Positions 34,002 to 42,825 of a stretch of DNA of 64,000 nt are shown here, one piece after another. The notes under the pieces are model-generated. The model was given only the letters and a program-made list of their open reading frames with translations. It had not been told where the DNA came from and searched no databases. Origin of the DNA: Flavobacterium sp. (GTDB taxonomy: Bacteria; Bacteroidota; Bacteroidia; Flavobacteriales; Flavobacteriaceae); contig NZ_JAGNYF010000002.1 in NCBI RefSeq assembly GCF_017985075.1, forward strand, positions 46,988 through 110,987. The letters run 5' to 3'. Position numbers and translations under genes: made by a program. Within the stretch, counting starts at the first letter, position 1. Every line of letters begins with the position of its first letter.

Positions 34002-37000
34002 ATGTTACAAAAATTACTTTCCGCACTATATTCTACACGCCTAATGGCACTTTTGTTTATTGGTTTTGCAGCAGCAATGGCAGCAGGAACATTTATTGAA
34101 GACGCCTATAACACAGAAACTGCCAGAATTTGGATTTATAACGCTTGGTGGTTTGAGGCCATTATGGTGTTTTTTGTAATCAATTTTTTCGGAAATATTA
34201 AACGCTACCAATTGTATAAAAAAGAAAAATGGGCTACCTTATTGTTACATTTGTCTTGGATTTTTATAATTGTGGGTGCTTTTGTAACCCGATATATCAG
34301 TTATGAAGGCTTAATGCCTATTCGCGAAGGTGCGATTTCAAATACGGTTTATTCTGATATGCCACATCTTACTGCTTTTGTAGATGGAGAATATCAAGGT
34401 GAAATGAAACGTAAAACAATTGAAAAGCAGTTATTATTATCTCAAGCTACCACAAATTCTTTTTCATATTCAGATCAATTTTCAGATATTCCATATAAAA
34501 TTGAATTGCAAGAATTTATCATGAACGCTGTTCAAACATTTAAACCCGATGCCAAAGAAAAATTATATATAAAATTAGTAGAAGCCAGTGGCGGAAGTAG
34601 AAAAGAACATTTTTTATGTGAAGGTGAAGTGAAAAATATCAGTAACGTGCTTTTTGCTTTCAATAAATTTACGCAAGGTGCCATTAATATTACAAAAGCT
34701 GCAGAAGATTATACCATTCAAACGCCATTTGATGGTAATTTTATGCGAATGGCAGATAAAATGCAAGGCACAATTTCGAAAGATAAATCAAGTTCTTTGA
34801 TGTTTCGCTCTTTGTATAACGCTGGAGGAAGTCAGTTTGTGTTTCCAGAATTACCTCAAAACGGGCAAGTTGTTTTAGCGTCTAATAACGATTATACAGA
34901 CAAGAAAACAGACGACGCCATTATTGTTAAAGTTACTTCTCAAAACAAAGAAGAAGTTGTTACACTAATGGGTTCAAAAGGAAAACAAGGCGAACCAAAA
35001 AGTTTTAAAATTGGAAAATTAGATTTTACATTAATGTATGGAAGTAAAGTGCATACCTTACCTTTTTCAATTAAATTGAATGATTTCGTAGCCGAAAAAT
35101 ATCCTGGAACCGAAAAAAGTTATTCGGCTTTTAAAAGTAAAATTGAAATTCAAGATAAAGAAAAATCGAAAACATTTACCGATAGCGTTTTTATGAATCA
35201 TATTTTAGATTACAGAGAATTTCGTTTCTTTCAAGCCAGCTTTGATGAGGATGAAAAAGGAACCGTTCTTTCTGTAAATCACGATTTCTGGGGAACTTGG
35301 ATTACTTACATCGGATATTTTTTATTGTACTTTGCTATGATGGTTATTTTATTTGATAAAAACACCCGATTTAATGATTTGAAACTGAAGTTGGATAAAA
35401 TTCGAGCTAAAAAAGCCACATTAGTAGCTATTTTATTCTTTTTTGGATTGTTTGGTTTTGCTCAAGATAATCATAACAATCACGAAGGACACAATCACGG
35501 AACCGACCCACATCAAAATGAAACTTCAGCACAAAAACCAAAAATGCCAACGGCTGCAGAATCTTTAAAAGAGATTAAAAAATATATGGTTTCTGCCGAA
35601 CACGCAGAAAAATTTGGGCGACTTGTGGTTCAAGATGTGAGTGGAAGAATGAAACCTGTAAACACATTTTCGTCTGAATTATTAAGAAAAGTTTCTAAAA
35701 ACGACACCTTTGAAGGATTTACTTCAGATCAGGTTTTGATTTCAATGAATCAGTTTCCTGAGTTCTGGTACCAAATTCCGATTGTGCATTTAACAAGAGG
35801 AAACGATAGTATTCGTAAAATTATTGGTGTAGATGAGAAAGCAAAATACGCACCATTAATTAGCTTTTTCGATGATTTCGGAAATTATAAATTGCAAAAA
35901 CAAACTGATGAAGCGTATAAAGAAGCGGTTCCAAACCAATTTCAAAAAGATTTCTTAGATGCTGATAAAAAAGTAAATTTATTGTATTCGGCAATTAGTG
36001 GACAAATTTTACGATTTTTTCCACTTCCAAATGACGCCAACAATAAATGGGCTTCGTATTTAGAATTGCAACATCCAACGAAAACCAATTTAGATGTCGT
36101 AAAAAATATTATTCCTTTTTATTTTAGCGAAGCGGCAAAAGCATCACAGTCTAAAGACTATAAAAATGCTGAAAGTTTATTAAAAGGCTTATCCGATTAT
36201 CAAAAGAAATTTGGCGGAAAAGTAATGCTTTCGGAGGATAAATTAGAAGCGGAAATTCAGTATAACAAATATGATATTTTTAAGAAATTATATACCTATT
36301 ACGCTTTAGTAGGAATATTAATGTTCATTTTTGTAATTGTTCAAATTTTCAACAAAAAGAAATGGATAAATTATGTAGTGAAATTTTTCCACGGAAGTAT
36401 TATTTTGCTGTTTCTCATCCATCTTGGAGGATTAATTTTACGTTGGTATATTTCAGGACACGCACCTTGGTCTGATGCCTATGAAAGTATGATTTATGTT
36501 GGGTGGGCTACTATGTTTTTTGGTGTAGCATTCGGTAGAAAATCGGAGTTAACTCTTGCGGCTACAACATTTGTTGCTGCAATTATCTTATGGGTGGCGC
36601 ATTTAAATTATATGGATCCTGCAATTGCAAATTTACAACCAGTTTTAAACTCGTATTGGTTAATGATTCACGTTGCGGTTATTGTGGCGAGTTACGGACC
36701 CTTTACATTGGGTATGATTTTGGGATTGGTAGCCTTGTTTTTAATGATCTTTACCAACAAAAACAACAAAGCCAAAATGGAACTTAGCATAAAAGAAATC
36801 ACCTACATTAATGAATTGGCTTTAACGGTTGGTTTAGTGATGCTAACTATTGGTAATTTCCTTGGTGGACAATGGGCGAACGAGAGTTGGGGACGCTATT
36901 GGGGTTGGGATCCAAAAGAAACTTGGGCTTTAATTAGTATTATGGTGTATGCATTTGTAATTCACGCTCGTTTTGTTCCTGCTTTACGAGGTTTGTTTGC

Positions 37001-37199
37001 CTATAACTTTATGTCAGTTTTAGCTTTTGCAAGTATTTTAATGACGTATTTTGGAGTTAATTTTCACTTAAGTGGCAAGCATTCGTATGCATCTGGAGAA
37101 TCTCAAAGTGTAGTGTATTATTTATATGCTTTAGCTATTGTTTTGGTAATTTCTACAATTGCATATATTCAGTATAAGAAATTGTATAAGAAAAAATAA
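34002..37199 (+). CDS. ccsBA: Fused cytochrome c biogenesis protein CcsB-CcsA (ResB-ResC)
   Basis: A 1065-residue membrane protein of System II cytochrome c maturation, which carries haem across the inner membrane and joins it to apocytochrome c. The N-terminal ResB part has three or so membrane segments (first near 12-33) and a large periplasmic domain to about 450. A His-rich linker, DNHNNHEGHNHGTDPHQNE (about 489-507), follows a hydrophobic segment. The CcsA part from about 755 has several helices, HAPWSDAYESMIYVGW, and the haem-handling WWD-type motif WGWDPKETWALIS near 968. Fused CcsBA is known in Bacteroidetes. The gene is alone, between its promoter and a terminator. Confidence 0.93.
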   Translation: MLQKLLSALYSTRLMALLFIGFAAAMAAGTFIEDAYNTETARIWIYNAWWFEAIMVFFVINFFGNIKRYQLYKKEKWATLLLHLSWIFIIVGAFVTRYISYEGLMPIREGAISNTVYSDMPHLTAFVDGEYQGEMKRKTIEKQLLLSQATTNSFSYSDQFSDIPYKIELQEFIMNAVQTFKPDAKEKLYIKLVEASGGSRKEHFLCEGEVKNISNVLFAFNKFTQGAINITKAAEDYTIQTPFDGNFMRMADKMQGTISKDKSSSLMFRSLYNAGGSQFVFPELPQNGQVVLASNNDYTDKKTDDAIIVKVTSQNKEEVVTLMGSKGKQGEPKSFKIGKLDFTLMYGSKVHTLPFSIKLNDFVAEKYPGTEKSYSAFKSKIEIQDKEKSKTFTDSVFMNHILDYREFRFFQASFDEDEKGTVLSVNHDFWGTWITYIGYFLLYFAMMVILFDKNTRFNDLKLKLDKIRAKKATLVAILFFFGLFGFAQDNHNNHEGHNHGTDPHQNETSAQKPKMPTAAESLKEIKKYMVSAEHAEKFGRLVVQDVSGRMKPVNTFSSELLRKVSKNDTFEGFTSDQVLISMNQFPEFWYQIPIVHLTRGNDSIRKIIGVDEKAKYAPLISFFDDFGNYKLQKQTDEAYKEAVPNQFQKDFLDADKKVNLLYSAISGQILRFFPLPNDANNKWASYLELQHPTKTNLDVVKNIIPFYFSEAAKASQSKDYKNAESLLKGLSDYQKKFGGKVMLSEDKLEAEIQYNKYDIFKKLYTYYALVGILMFIFVIVQIFNKKKWINYVVKFFHGSIILLFLIHLGGLILRWYISGHAPWSDAYESMIYVGWATMFFGVAFGRKSELTLAATTFVAAIILWVAHLNYMDPAIANLQPVLNSYWLMIHVAVIVASYGPFTLGMILGLVALFLMIFTNKNNKAKMELSIKEITYINELALTVGLVMLTIGNFLGGQWANESWGRYWGWDPKETWALISIMVYAFVIHARFVPALRGLFAYNFMSVLAFASILMTYFGVNFHLSGKHSYASGESQSVVYYLYALAIVLVISTIAYIQYKKLYKKK

Positions 37200-37225
37200 A
37201 ATATAGATTTCACATATTTTACAAG

Positions 37226-37260
37226 ACCTAACAGCTTTTTATATCTGTTAGGTTTTTTTA
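37226..37260 (+). terminator. Rho-independent terminator after ccsBA
   Basis: Stem ACCTAACAG/CTGTTAGGT followed by a run of T. Confidence 0.85.
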
Positions 37261-37278
37261 TTTAACCCAACATTAACT

Positions 37279-37307
37279 TTTGTTTTCTGTAACATTTCAT
37301 ATATTTG
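37279..37307 (+). promoter_or_regulatory. Promoter of the glutathione peroxidase gene
   Basis: TTTG at 37279-37282 and TATATTTG at 37300-37307, 17 bases apart, 18 bases before the ATG. Confidence 0.6.
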
Positions 37308-37325
37308 ATTTTAAATAAATTGATT

Positions 37326-37961
37326 ATGAAACTATTTCACACGTTTACTGGCGCAGTATTAATATTATTGGCTTGTAATACAAAATCGGAAGAAAAAAAA
37401 TCAGAAAACTGGGAACATTTCGTTGAAAACACAAACGAAAATGTTTCAGTAGAAACTCCAAAAACAAGCACAATGGAACAAGGTTCAATTTATACTTTTA
37501 AAGTAAAAGATTTATCAGGAAACGAATTTGATTTTGCCACTCTTAAAGGGAAAAAAATCTTAATTGTAAATACGGCTTCTGAATGTGGATTAACACCTCA
37601 ATATGAGCAATTACAAGCAGTTTATGAAAATTATAAAGACAGTAATTTTGTAATTGTAGGTTTTCCTGCAAACAATTTTGGGGCACAAGAACCAGGTACA
37701 AATGCAGAAATTGGTGCCTTTTGTAAAAAGAATTATGGCGTAACTTTTCCAATGATGGAAAAAATATCTGTAAAAGGTAGCGATATGCACGTTTTGTATC
37801 AGTTTTTAACTCAAAAAAGTAAAAACGGGTTAAAAGACAGCGAAGTAGAATGGAATTTTCAAAAATATTTAATTGATGAAAAAGGACATTTAGCAGCGGT
37901 TATGTCGCCAAGAGTTTTGCCAAATGACACTTCGATTACCAATTGGATTGAAGGAAAATAA
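37326..37961 (+). CDS. Lipoprotein glutathione peroxidase-family enzyme
   Basis: A 211-residue thioredoxin-fold peroxidase with a lipoprotein signal ending LILLACNTK (lipid Cys near residue 17) and a 40-residue flexible linker. The peroxidatic cysteine is C87 in TASECGLTPQYEQLQ, and the Trp-Asn pair is W176-N177 in WNFQKYL. The usual Gln of the tetrad is replaced: FPCNQFG reads FPANNFG, with A115 in place of the resolving Cys and N117 in place of Gln. It would reduce lipid or organic peroxides at the envelope, perhaps with a different reductant. Start MKLFHTF is set by the signal; an upstream TTG is not needed. Confidence 0.88.
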   Translation: MKLFHTFTGAVLILLACNTKSEEKKSENWEHFVENTNENVSVETPKTSTMEQGSIYTFKVKDLSGNEFDFATLKGKKILIVNTASECGLTPQYEQLQAVYENYKDSNFVIVGFPANNFGAQEPGTNAEIGAFCKKNYGVTFPMMEKISVKGSDMHVLYQFLTQKSKNGLKDSEVEWNFQKYLIDEKGHLAAVMSPRVLPNDTSITNWIEGK

Positions 37962-37972
37962 ATTTAGTATTC

Positions 37973-38010
37973 AGTGTTCAGTTTTTAGTTGGCAGTAACT
38001 GAACACTTTT
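37973..38010. terminator. Bidirectional hairpin between peroxidase and acetyltransferase genes
   Basis: Stem AGTGTTCAGTT/AACTGAACACT around 13 bases, with T-rich flanks, between convergent genes. Confidence 0.6.
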
Positions 38011-38013
38011 ATT

Positions 38014-38508
38014 CTAAAGCATTTTCTGCATAAAAACCGAATGCAACCAGCGGTCAAATTTAAAACCAGATTCTTTAATGAAACCTGCTTTTTCAAAGCC
38101 AAATTTTTCGTGAAAAGCAATACTACTTTCATTTTCCGAATCAATAACGCCAATCATTGTATGTAGATTTTGTTTTTTTGCCAATTCGATTAATTCAGAA
38201 AGTAATAATTTTCCTATACCTTTTCCAATAAAACTTTTTTTGGCATACACCGAATGTTCCACTGTAAATTTATAAGCTTCTCTAAATCGAAATTCACTGT
38301 AATAGCCAAATCCAACAATTTCATCGGCAACTTTTGCAACAATAATTGGGAACCCTTTTTGTAATTTATCGTCAAAAATAGCCAATTGTTGCGCTAAAGT
38401 TCGAGGTTGATAATCGTATAAAGCGGTACCAGTTAAAATTTGATCGTTAATAATTTCAAGTATAGCTGGACAATCTTCCGATTGATACGTTTGAATTGAT
38501 GGGTTCAT
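38014..38508 (-). CDS. GNAT N-acetyltransferase (phosphinothricin acetyltransferase-like)
   Basis: A 164-residue GNAT enzyme closest in pattern to the phosphinothricin acetyltransferase group: N-terminal IQTYQSEDCPAILEIINDQI, the VYAKKSFIGKGIGKLLLSEL acetyl-CoA loop (about 87-106) and SENESSIAFHEKFGFEKAGF near the end. It should acetylate a small amine such as methionine sulfoximine or phosphinothricin-like compounds, but the true substrate is unknown. It is a single gene, convergent with the peroxidase. Confidence 0.82.
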   Translation of the reverse strand: MNPSIQTYQSEDCPAILEIINDQILTGTALYDYQPRTLAQQLAIFDDKLQKGFPIIVAKVADEIVGFGYYSEFRFREAYKFTVEHSVYAKKSFIGKGIGKLLLSELIELAKKQNLHTMIGVIDSENESSIAFHEKFGFEKAGFIKESGFKFDRWLHSVFMQKML

Positions 38509-38837
38509 TTTAGTATTTATTTATGATATAAAAATATAAAAAAATGTGTATTTATTAGTAAATTTGTCACTAAGAATATTTTAAAAACATATAGGCACAT
38601 AGTTTTATTTATATTGCCACGAATTTACGAATTTAAAAAATAGTTGACATAGTTTGTATTATTCGTCTTTGACGAAAAATTCGAATTAAATCTAATCCCT
38701 TTTACATTAGTGAATTCGTGGCAAAATAATGATAAATTTGATTTGAAGCATTCTTTTTGCGTATTTTTAAGCGAAGCGACTTTTTCATCATAAAAACTTA
38801 TGTTTCTATGTGTTTATTAATTTTTTAACTAGTAAAA
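38509..38837. repeat. Gene-free stretch with nested inverted repeats
   Basis: No gene is seen in these 329 bases. An outer inverted pair (about 38585-38606, and 38793-38815, each close to AACACATAGAAACATAAG) encloses an inner perfect pair TTGCCACGAATT (38615-38626) and AATTCGTGGCA (38713-38723). A small hairpin TTCGTC/GACGAA lies at 38662. The pattern resembles the dispersed palindromic elements common in flavobacterial intergenic DNA. It lies between divergent genes, so promoters for both must be here, but no clear -7 box stands out. Confidence 0.6.
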
Positions 38838-40499
38838 TTGAAAGCCAACCTATATCCAAAAATACCATTAGCGCAAGCAGTTATTGAAATTTTTCGTCAA
38901 AAAGAAATTCAGCATATTGTAATTTCTCCGGGATCGAGAAATGCCCCTTTGACTATGGGATTTACCAATCAGGAAGGATTTACGTGTTATAGCATTGCTG
39001 ATGAACGTTGCGCTGCTTTTTTTGCTTTAGGTTTGGCACAACAATTACAAAAACCTGTTGCGGTCGTTTGTACTTCAGGTTCGGCAGTTTTAAATTATTA
39101 TCCTGCAGTTGCGGAAGCATTTTATAGTCAAATTCCTTTGCTTATCGTTTCGGCTGACAGGCCAAAAAATAAAATTGATATTGGTGACGGTCAAACCATT
39201 CGTCAAGAAAATGTTTTTGCTAATCATATTGTTTTTTCTGCCAATTTATCAGAAAATGCTTCTGTGGAAAACGATAATCTTATTGTTTCTGCTATTGAAA
39301 CCGCTATTTCTCAAAAAGGTCCAGCTCACATAAATGTTCCGTTTGAGGAACCTTTATATGAAACACTTTTAGCACCAACTTATGTTCCAAAAGTCACTAC
39401 TTCTGCTATTGAAGATGCGGAGTTTACTTTAGATGCGAAATTCATTTCAGAATGGCAGTCGGCTAAAAAGAAATTAATTTTAGTAGGCGAGTTGTTACCA
39501 AATGCTATCGAACAAAAATATATTGAATCCTTAGCTAATGACGAAAGTGTATTGGTGCTTTTAGAGAAAACATCAAATTTACATCATCCTTCATTTATAA
39601 ACAGAATTGATACCTTGGTTTCAACGTTTTCTGAAGAAGAAAAGCTTAATTTTCAACCCGATATTTTACTAACTTTTGGTGGTATGGTAGTTTCTAAACG
39701 AATAAAATCGTTGTTGCGAAATTATCAGCCAAATCAACATTGGCATATTGATGAAATTAGGGCTTATGATACATTTGGTTGTTTATCGAACCATTTCAAG
39801 ACGTCTATTTCGGATTTTTTTAAACAGTTATTAAATGATGAGTTAAAAACGTCATCAAGTTATCAGTCTTATTTTCTGAATATTTGGAAAGACAGATTAG
39901 TAAAACACGAAAAGTATATGTCTGAAATTTCCTTTTCAGATTTTAAAGTTTTCGATTTTTTAAGTCGTCATTTACCTGAGAATATTCAGTTACAAGTGAG
40001 TAATAGTTCGCCAATTCGATATCTGCAATTGGTAAATTGCAATAAAACAATTGAGGTGTTTTGTAATCGTGGTACAAGTGGAATTGATGGCAGTACTTCA
40101 ACGGCAATTGGAGCTTCTGTTGCAAATAAAAAACCTACAATCTTAATTACGGGCGATATAAGTTTTCTGTACGACAGCAATGCATTATGGAACAATTATA
40201 TTCCGAAAAATTTCAAAATTATTTTAATTAATAATAGTGGAGGAGGAATATTTAGAATTTTACCAGGGCATCAAGAAACGGAAACGTTCAATACTTTTTT
40301 CGAAACGTCTCATCAATTAACAGCAGAACATTTAGCAAAAATGTTTTCATTTGAATATACTTCAGTTCAAAACGAAACTGAATTGCATTCTGTTTGGAAT
40401 TCTTTTATTTCGAACGATAATAAACCATCAATTTTAGAGATTTTTACCCCAGAAAAAATAAATGATATTGTTTTATTAGATTATTTTAAGAAGTTGTAA
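38838..40499 (+). CDS. menD: 2-succinyl-5-enolpyruvyl-6-hydroxy-3-cyclohexene-1-carboxylate synthase MenD
   Basis: A 553-residue thiamine diphosphate enzyme of menaquinone synthesis that joins 2-oxoglutarate and isochorismate. N-terminal ISPGSRNAPLTMGF, then GDGQTIRQENVF and the cofactor-binding ITGDISFLYDSNALWNN near 433-449 are diagnostic. Start is a TTG: the nearest upstream in-frame codon before it is a stop at 38826 and no other start lies between. Other men genes are not in view. Menaquinone is the usual respiratory quinone of Bacteroidetes. Confidence 0.93.
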   Translation: MKANLYPKIPLAQAVIEIFRQKEIQHIVISPGSRNAPLTMGFTNQEGFTCYSIADERCAAFFALGLAQQLQKPVAVVCTSGSAVLNYYPAVAEAFYSQIPLLIVSADRPKNKIDIGDGQTIRQENVFANHIVFSANLSENASVENDNLIVSAIETAISQKGPAHINVPFEEPLYETLLAPTYVPKVTTSAIEDAEFTLDAKFISEWQSAKKKLILVGELLPNAIEQKYIESLANDESVLVLLEKTSNLHHPSFINRIDTLVSTFSEEEKLNFQPDILLTFGGMVVSKRIKSLLRNYQPNQHWHIDEIRAYDTFGCLSNHFKTSISDFFKQLLNDELKTSSSYQSYFLNIWKDRLVKHEKYMSEISFSDFKVFDFLSRHLPENIQLQVSNSSPIRYLQLVNCNKTIEVFCNRGTSGIDGSTSTAIGASVANKKPTILITGDISFLYDSNALWNNYIPKNFKIILINNSGGGIFRILPGHQETETFNTFFETSHQLTAEHLAKMFSFEYTSVQNETELHSVWNSFISNDNKPSILEIFTPEKINDIVLLDYFKKL

Positions 40500-40508
40500 T
40501 AACAGAGT

Positions 40509-41357
40509 TTATTTATTTAATTCAGTTTCCATTAACTTTAGATATTTGGTAATCTGATTTTCAGTTTTCGACCATTTTTCAGCTTCAATTTTCCATTTCT
40601 TAAAATTAATTTTATCTTTTGCTTCATAATATTTTGCGGCAAGGTTAAATGCAGTTTCTTGGATGTAATTCTCTTCTTTACACGTTTTTACCATAGTAAA
40701 ATATGTTTTTATAACGTCATCAGTTTTACCTTGACTATTGTATGAATACGCTAATTCTTTATAAGTATAGCAATCATTTGGATTGATTTTAATAGCTTTT
40801 AATAAACAGATTTCAGCTTTTTCATATTTTTTTAAAGCATTATAAGAAAACGCTAATTCTGTTTGTAGTCCATTATAGTTCTGATCTATTTTGTCTGCTT
40901 TTTCCAAATAAGTTAATGCTTTTTCACATTCATTCCACCCATTATACATAAATCCCCATTTATAAAGTCTACTTATTGAGTTTTCATCCGATTTGTAAAT
41001 CGCTAACCATTTTGGAGTTTTCTCAATTTTTAATTCTGTAAATTTAGATTCGGGTATTTCTGCTATAGCAACTCTACTTGGTTGTAATCTGGATTTTATA
41101 TTTGTAGTGTTTTCAATTTTATCTATTCTAATGAATTTTCCATTATTATTTATTTTGATTCTACCTTCATAATTGAAAGTTAAGCCAGCCTGAGCATCTA
41201 TATAAATAAACCCAAAAATGTATGTGCTATCTTTATCCATTTGATAAGCTATCCACTTATCTTCACATTGAACATTTGTTTTATCAAATTTTAATACGTT
41301 TTGAGCCTGAAGCGAACTAACTAAAGCAAAGAATAATAAACTAAATAGATGTTTCAT
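40509..41357 (-). CDS. Secreted TPR-repeat protein of unknown function
   Basis: A 282-residue protein with a cleavable signal peptide (MKHLFSLLFFALVSSLQAQ). The first half (20-125) is a beta-rich region with no known motif. The second half holds about three tetratricopeptide repeats (for example NGLQTELAFSYNALKKYEKA and CYTYKELAYSYNSQGKTDDV), a protein-binding solenoid. It should act in the periplasm. It ends ten bases from menD on the opposite strand. Function unknown. Confidence 0.75.
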   Translation of the reverse strand: MKHLFSLLFFALVSSLQAQNVLKFDKTNVQCEDKWIAYQMDKDSTYIFGFIYIDAQAGLTFNYEGRIKINNNGKFIRIDKIENTTNIKSRLQPSRVAIAEIPESKFTELKIEKTPKWLAIYKSDENSISRLYKWGFMYNGWNECEKALTYLEKADKIDQNYNGLQTELAFSYNALKKYEKAEICLLKAIKINPNDCYTYKELAYSYNSQGKTDDVIKTYFTMVKTCKEENYIQETAFNLAAKYYEAKDKINFKKWKIEAEKWSKTENQITKYLKLMETELNK

Positions 41358-41388
41358 TTGGGGAAAATATTAATGTTGAAATCAAATA

Positions 41389-41418
41389 TAAAAAAAATCC
41401 TCAATACTATTGAGGATT
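41389..41418 (-). terminator. Terminator after the DUF1456 gene
   Basis: On the minus strand, stem AATCCTCAAT/ATTGAGGATT with a 3-base loop and a long T-run. The stem begins only six bases past the stop codon. Confidence 0.8.
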
Positions 41419-41423
41419 TGCTT

Positions 41424-41924
41424 TTATTTTTTTCCGTCTTTAAATTTAAATTTTTCAACCGGATTTTGTTTGACTGGTTTTTTGTCGTTGCCAAATTTAT
41501 TTTTCCCGAATGCAGGCTTTTTATCTGAACTTTCACCTGTTTTTGGTTTAAACTCTTTTTTGTCGCCAGTTCTTGGTTTAAACTGTGTCTTACTATCCGT
41601 TTTATTATAAGGTTTTTTCGGTTCGTAAATGGTTTTATCTGTTCGTTCTGTTTGTGTTTCGTAATCTTTGTGCGATTTAATTACATCACGTGGGTTTTTC
41701 GGATTTTCCTTCGTACCACGTAAATGAATAATTAATCCGTTTAAGAAATTTCGTAGAACTTGATCGCCACACTCCATAAAATTAGCGTGGTCTTCCGCAC
41801 GGAAAATATCACCTAATTCGCCTTTCGACATTTTAAAATCGACTAAATTTAAGATTTCAACTATTTGGTCGTCACGTAATTGTAAAGCCACACGTAGTTT
41901 TTTGAAGATATCGTTGTTATTCAT
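41424..41924 (-). CDS. DUF1456 (YehS-like) protein with basic tail
   Basis: A 166-residue protein. The first 70 or so residues are a DUF1456 domain, with MNNNDIFKKLRVALQLRDDQ, VDFKMSKGELGDIFR and CGDQVLRNFLNGLIIHLRG. The last 90 residues are low-complexity and highly charged (Lys, Pro, Thr), with repeats such as FKPRTGDKKEFKPKTGES. E. coli YehS has two DUF1456 repeats; here the second seems to be lost and replaced by this tail. RNA or nucleic acid binding by the tail is possible but not shown. Confidence 0.82.
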   Translation of the reverse strand: MNNNDIFKKLRVALQLRDDQIVEILNLVDFKMSKGELGDIFRAEDHANFMECGDQVLRNFLNGLIIHLRGTKENPKNPRDVIKSHKDYETQTERTDKTIYEPKKPYNKTDSKTQFKPRTGDKKEFKPKTGESSDKKPAFGKNKFGNDKKPVKQNPVEKFKFKDGKK

Positions 41925-41944
41925 TGTATTGTTTGTTGTTTGTT

Positions 41945-41979
41945 ATTCGTAATTCGTAATTCGTAATTCGTAATTCGTA
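41945..41979. repeat. 7-bp tandem repeat (ATTCGTA x5)
   Basis: Five direct copies of ATTCGTA in the gap between the DUF1456 gene and the esterase gene. Related heptamers occur at 50423-50446 and about 55205-55235. Confidence 0.85.
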
Positions 41980-41990
41980 AATTAATTTTA

Positions 41991-42785
41991 TCAGAAAAGC
42001 CAAAGATACGCTTTTGCAAACGCATTTCGCCATAATTTTTCGTTATGTTCACCCTCTTTAACAATTACTGATTTATTTAGCTTTTTGCATTCACAGCGTT
42101 TTGAATTGATTAATGTTTCCATTTCTTTCATATCAGAAACCATTGCACCGCTATCTTCTTTATCGCCACAAAGCAAATAAATTTTGGTAGTAAATTTTGG
42201 TGTGTCCTCCATTTTCTGAAAAATTTCTTTTTTGTTAATCCAAAAAGCAGGTGAGAAGCAACCTACTTTTCCAAAAACCTCTGGATATTGCAAAGCCGCG
42301 TAAAAAGAAACCAATCCACCAAGGGAACTGCCCCAAATACCCGTGTTTTTTGCGTTTGTTTTGGTTCTGTAGGTTGAATCAATATGAGGCTTTACTGTTT
42401 TTACAATAAATTCTAAGTAGGCATTGGCATTTCCTCCACCACGTTTTTCGTTTTTATACGGAGTAAGTTCGTCTATACGTTTTTCATTTCCGTGCTCTAT
42501 ACCAATCACAATGACTTTGGCTTTTAAGCTATCTAAAGTTTCGTCAATGTTCCATTCTCCAGCATATGAAGCCTTTGCATCAAATAAATTTTGGGCATCG
42601 TGCATATAAATTACGGGATATTTTTTATTGGATTTTTCGTAATTTAGAGGTAAATACACCCAAATTTTCTTTTTGGTTTGAAGTTGTGGCGCCTCTATTT
42701 CAAAGGTTGAAAATCGCTTTTGTGCTTCTGTTTTCGTAATAGAAATCAAAAAAAAGAATAGAAATAGTCTTAAAAATTGTTGCAT
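41991..42785 (-). CDS. Secreted alpha/beta-hydrolase esterase (Fes/YieL-like)
   Basis: A 264-residue secreted esterase with a signal peptide (about 1-21, cleaved after EAQ). The hydrolase domain shows PVIYMHDAQNLF, the nucleophile Ser in IWGSSLGGLVS, the acid in LLCGDKEDS and the His in KEGEHNEKLW. This matches the enterochelin-esterase/carbohydrate-esterase group. It acts in the periplasm or outside; substrates could be sugar acetyl esters or siderophores. No binding protein or receptor gene is nearby. It is divergent from the TerB-like gene. Confidence 0.82.
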   Translation of the reverse strand: MQQFLRLFLFFFLISITKTEAQKRFSTFEIEAPQLQTKKKIWVYLPLNYEKSNKKYPVIYMHDAQNLFDAKASYAGEWNIDETLDSLKAKVIVIGIEHGNEKRIDELTPYKNEKRGGGNANAYLEFIVKTVKPHIDSTYRTKTNAKNTGIWGSSLGGLVSFYAALQYPEVFGKVGCFSPAFWINKKEIFQKMEDTPKFTTKIYLLCGDKEDSGAMVSDMKEMETLINSKRCECKKLNKSVIVKEGEHNEKLWRNAFAKAYLWLF

Positions 42786-42790
42786 TTTTT

Positions 42791-42798
42791 TATATTTG
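42791..42798 (+). promoter_or_regulatory. -7 element for the TerB-like gene
   Basis: TATATTTG, 28 bases before the ATG at 42826 and a few bases beyond the divergent esterase start. Confidence 0.5.
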
Positions 42799-42825
42799 AA
42801 GAATAGTATAAAAGTAATAATTTTG

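Noticed and set aside
37326-37961. Selenocysteine glutathione peroxidase.
   Set aside because: The active-site codon is TGT (Cys); no in-frame TGA occurs.
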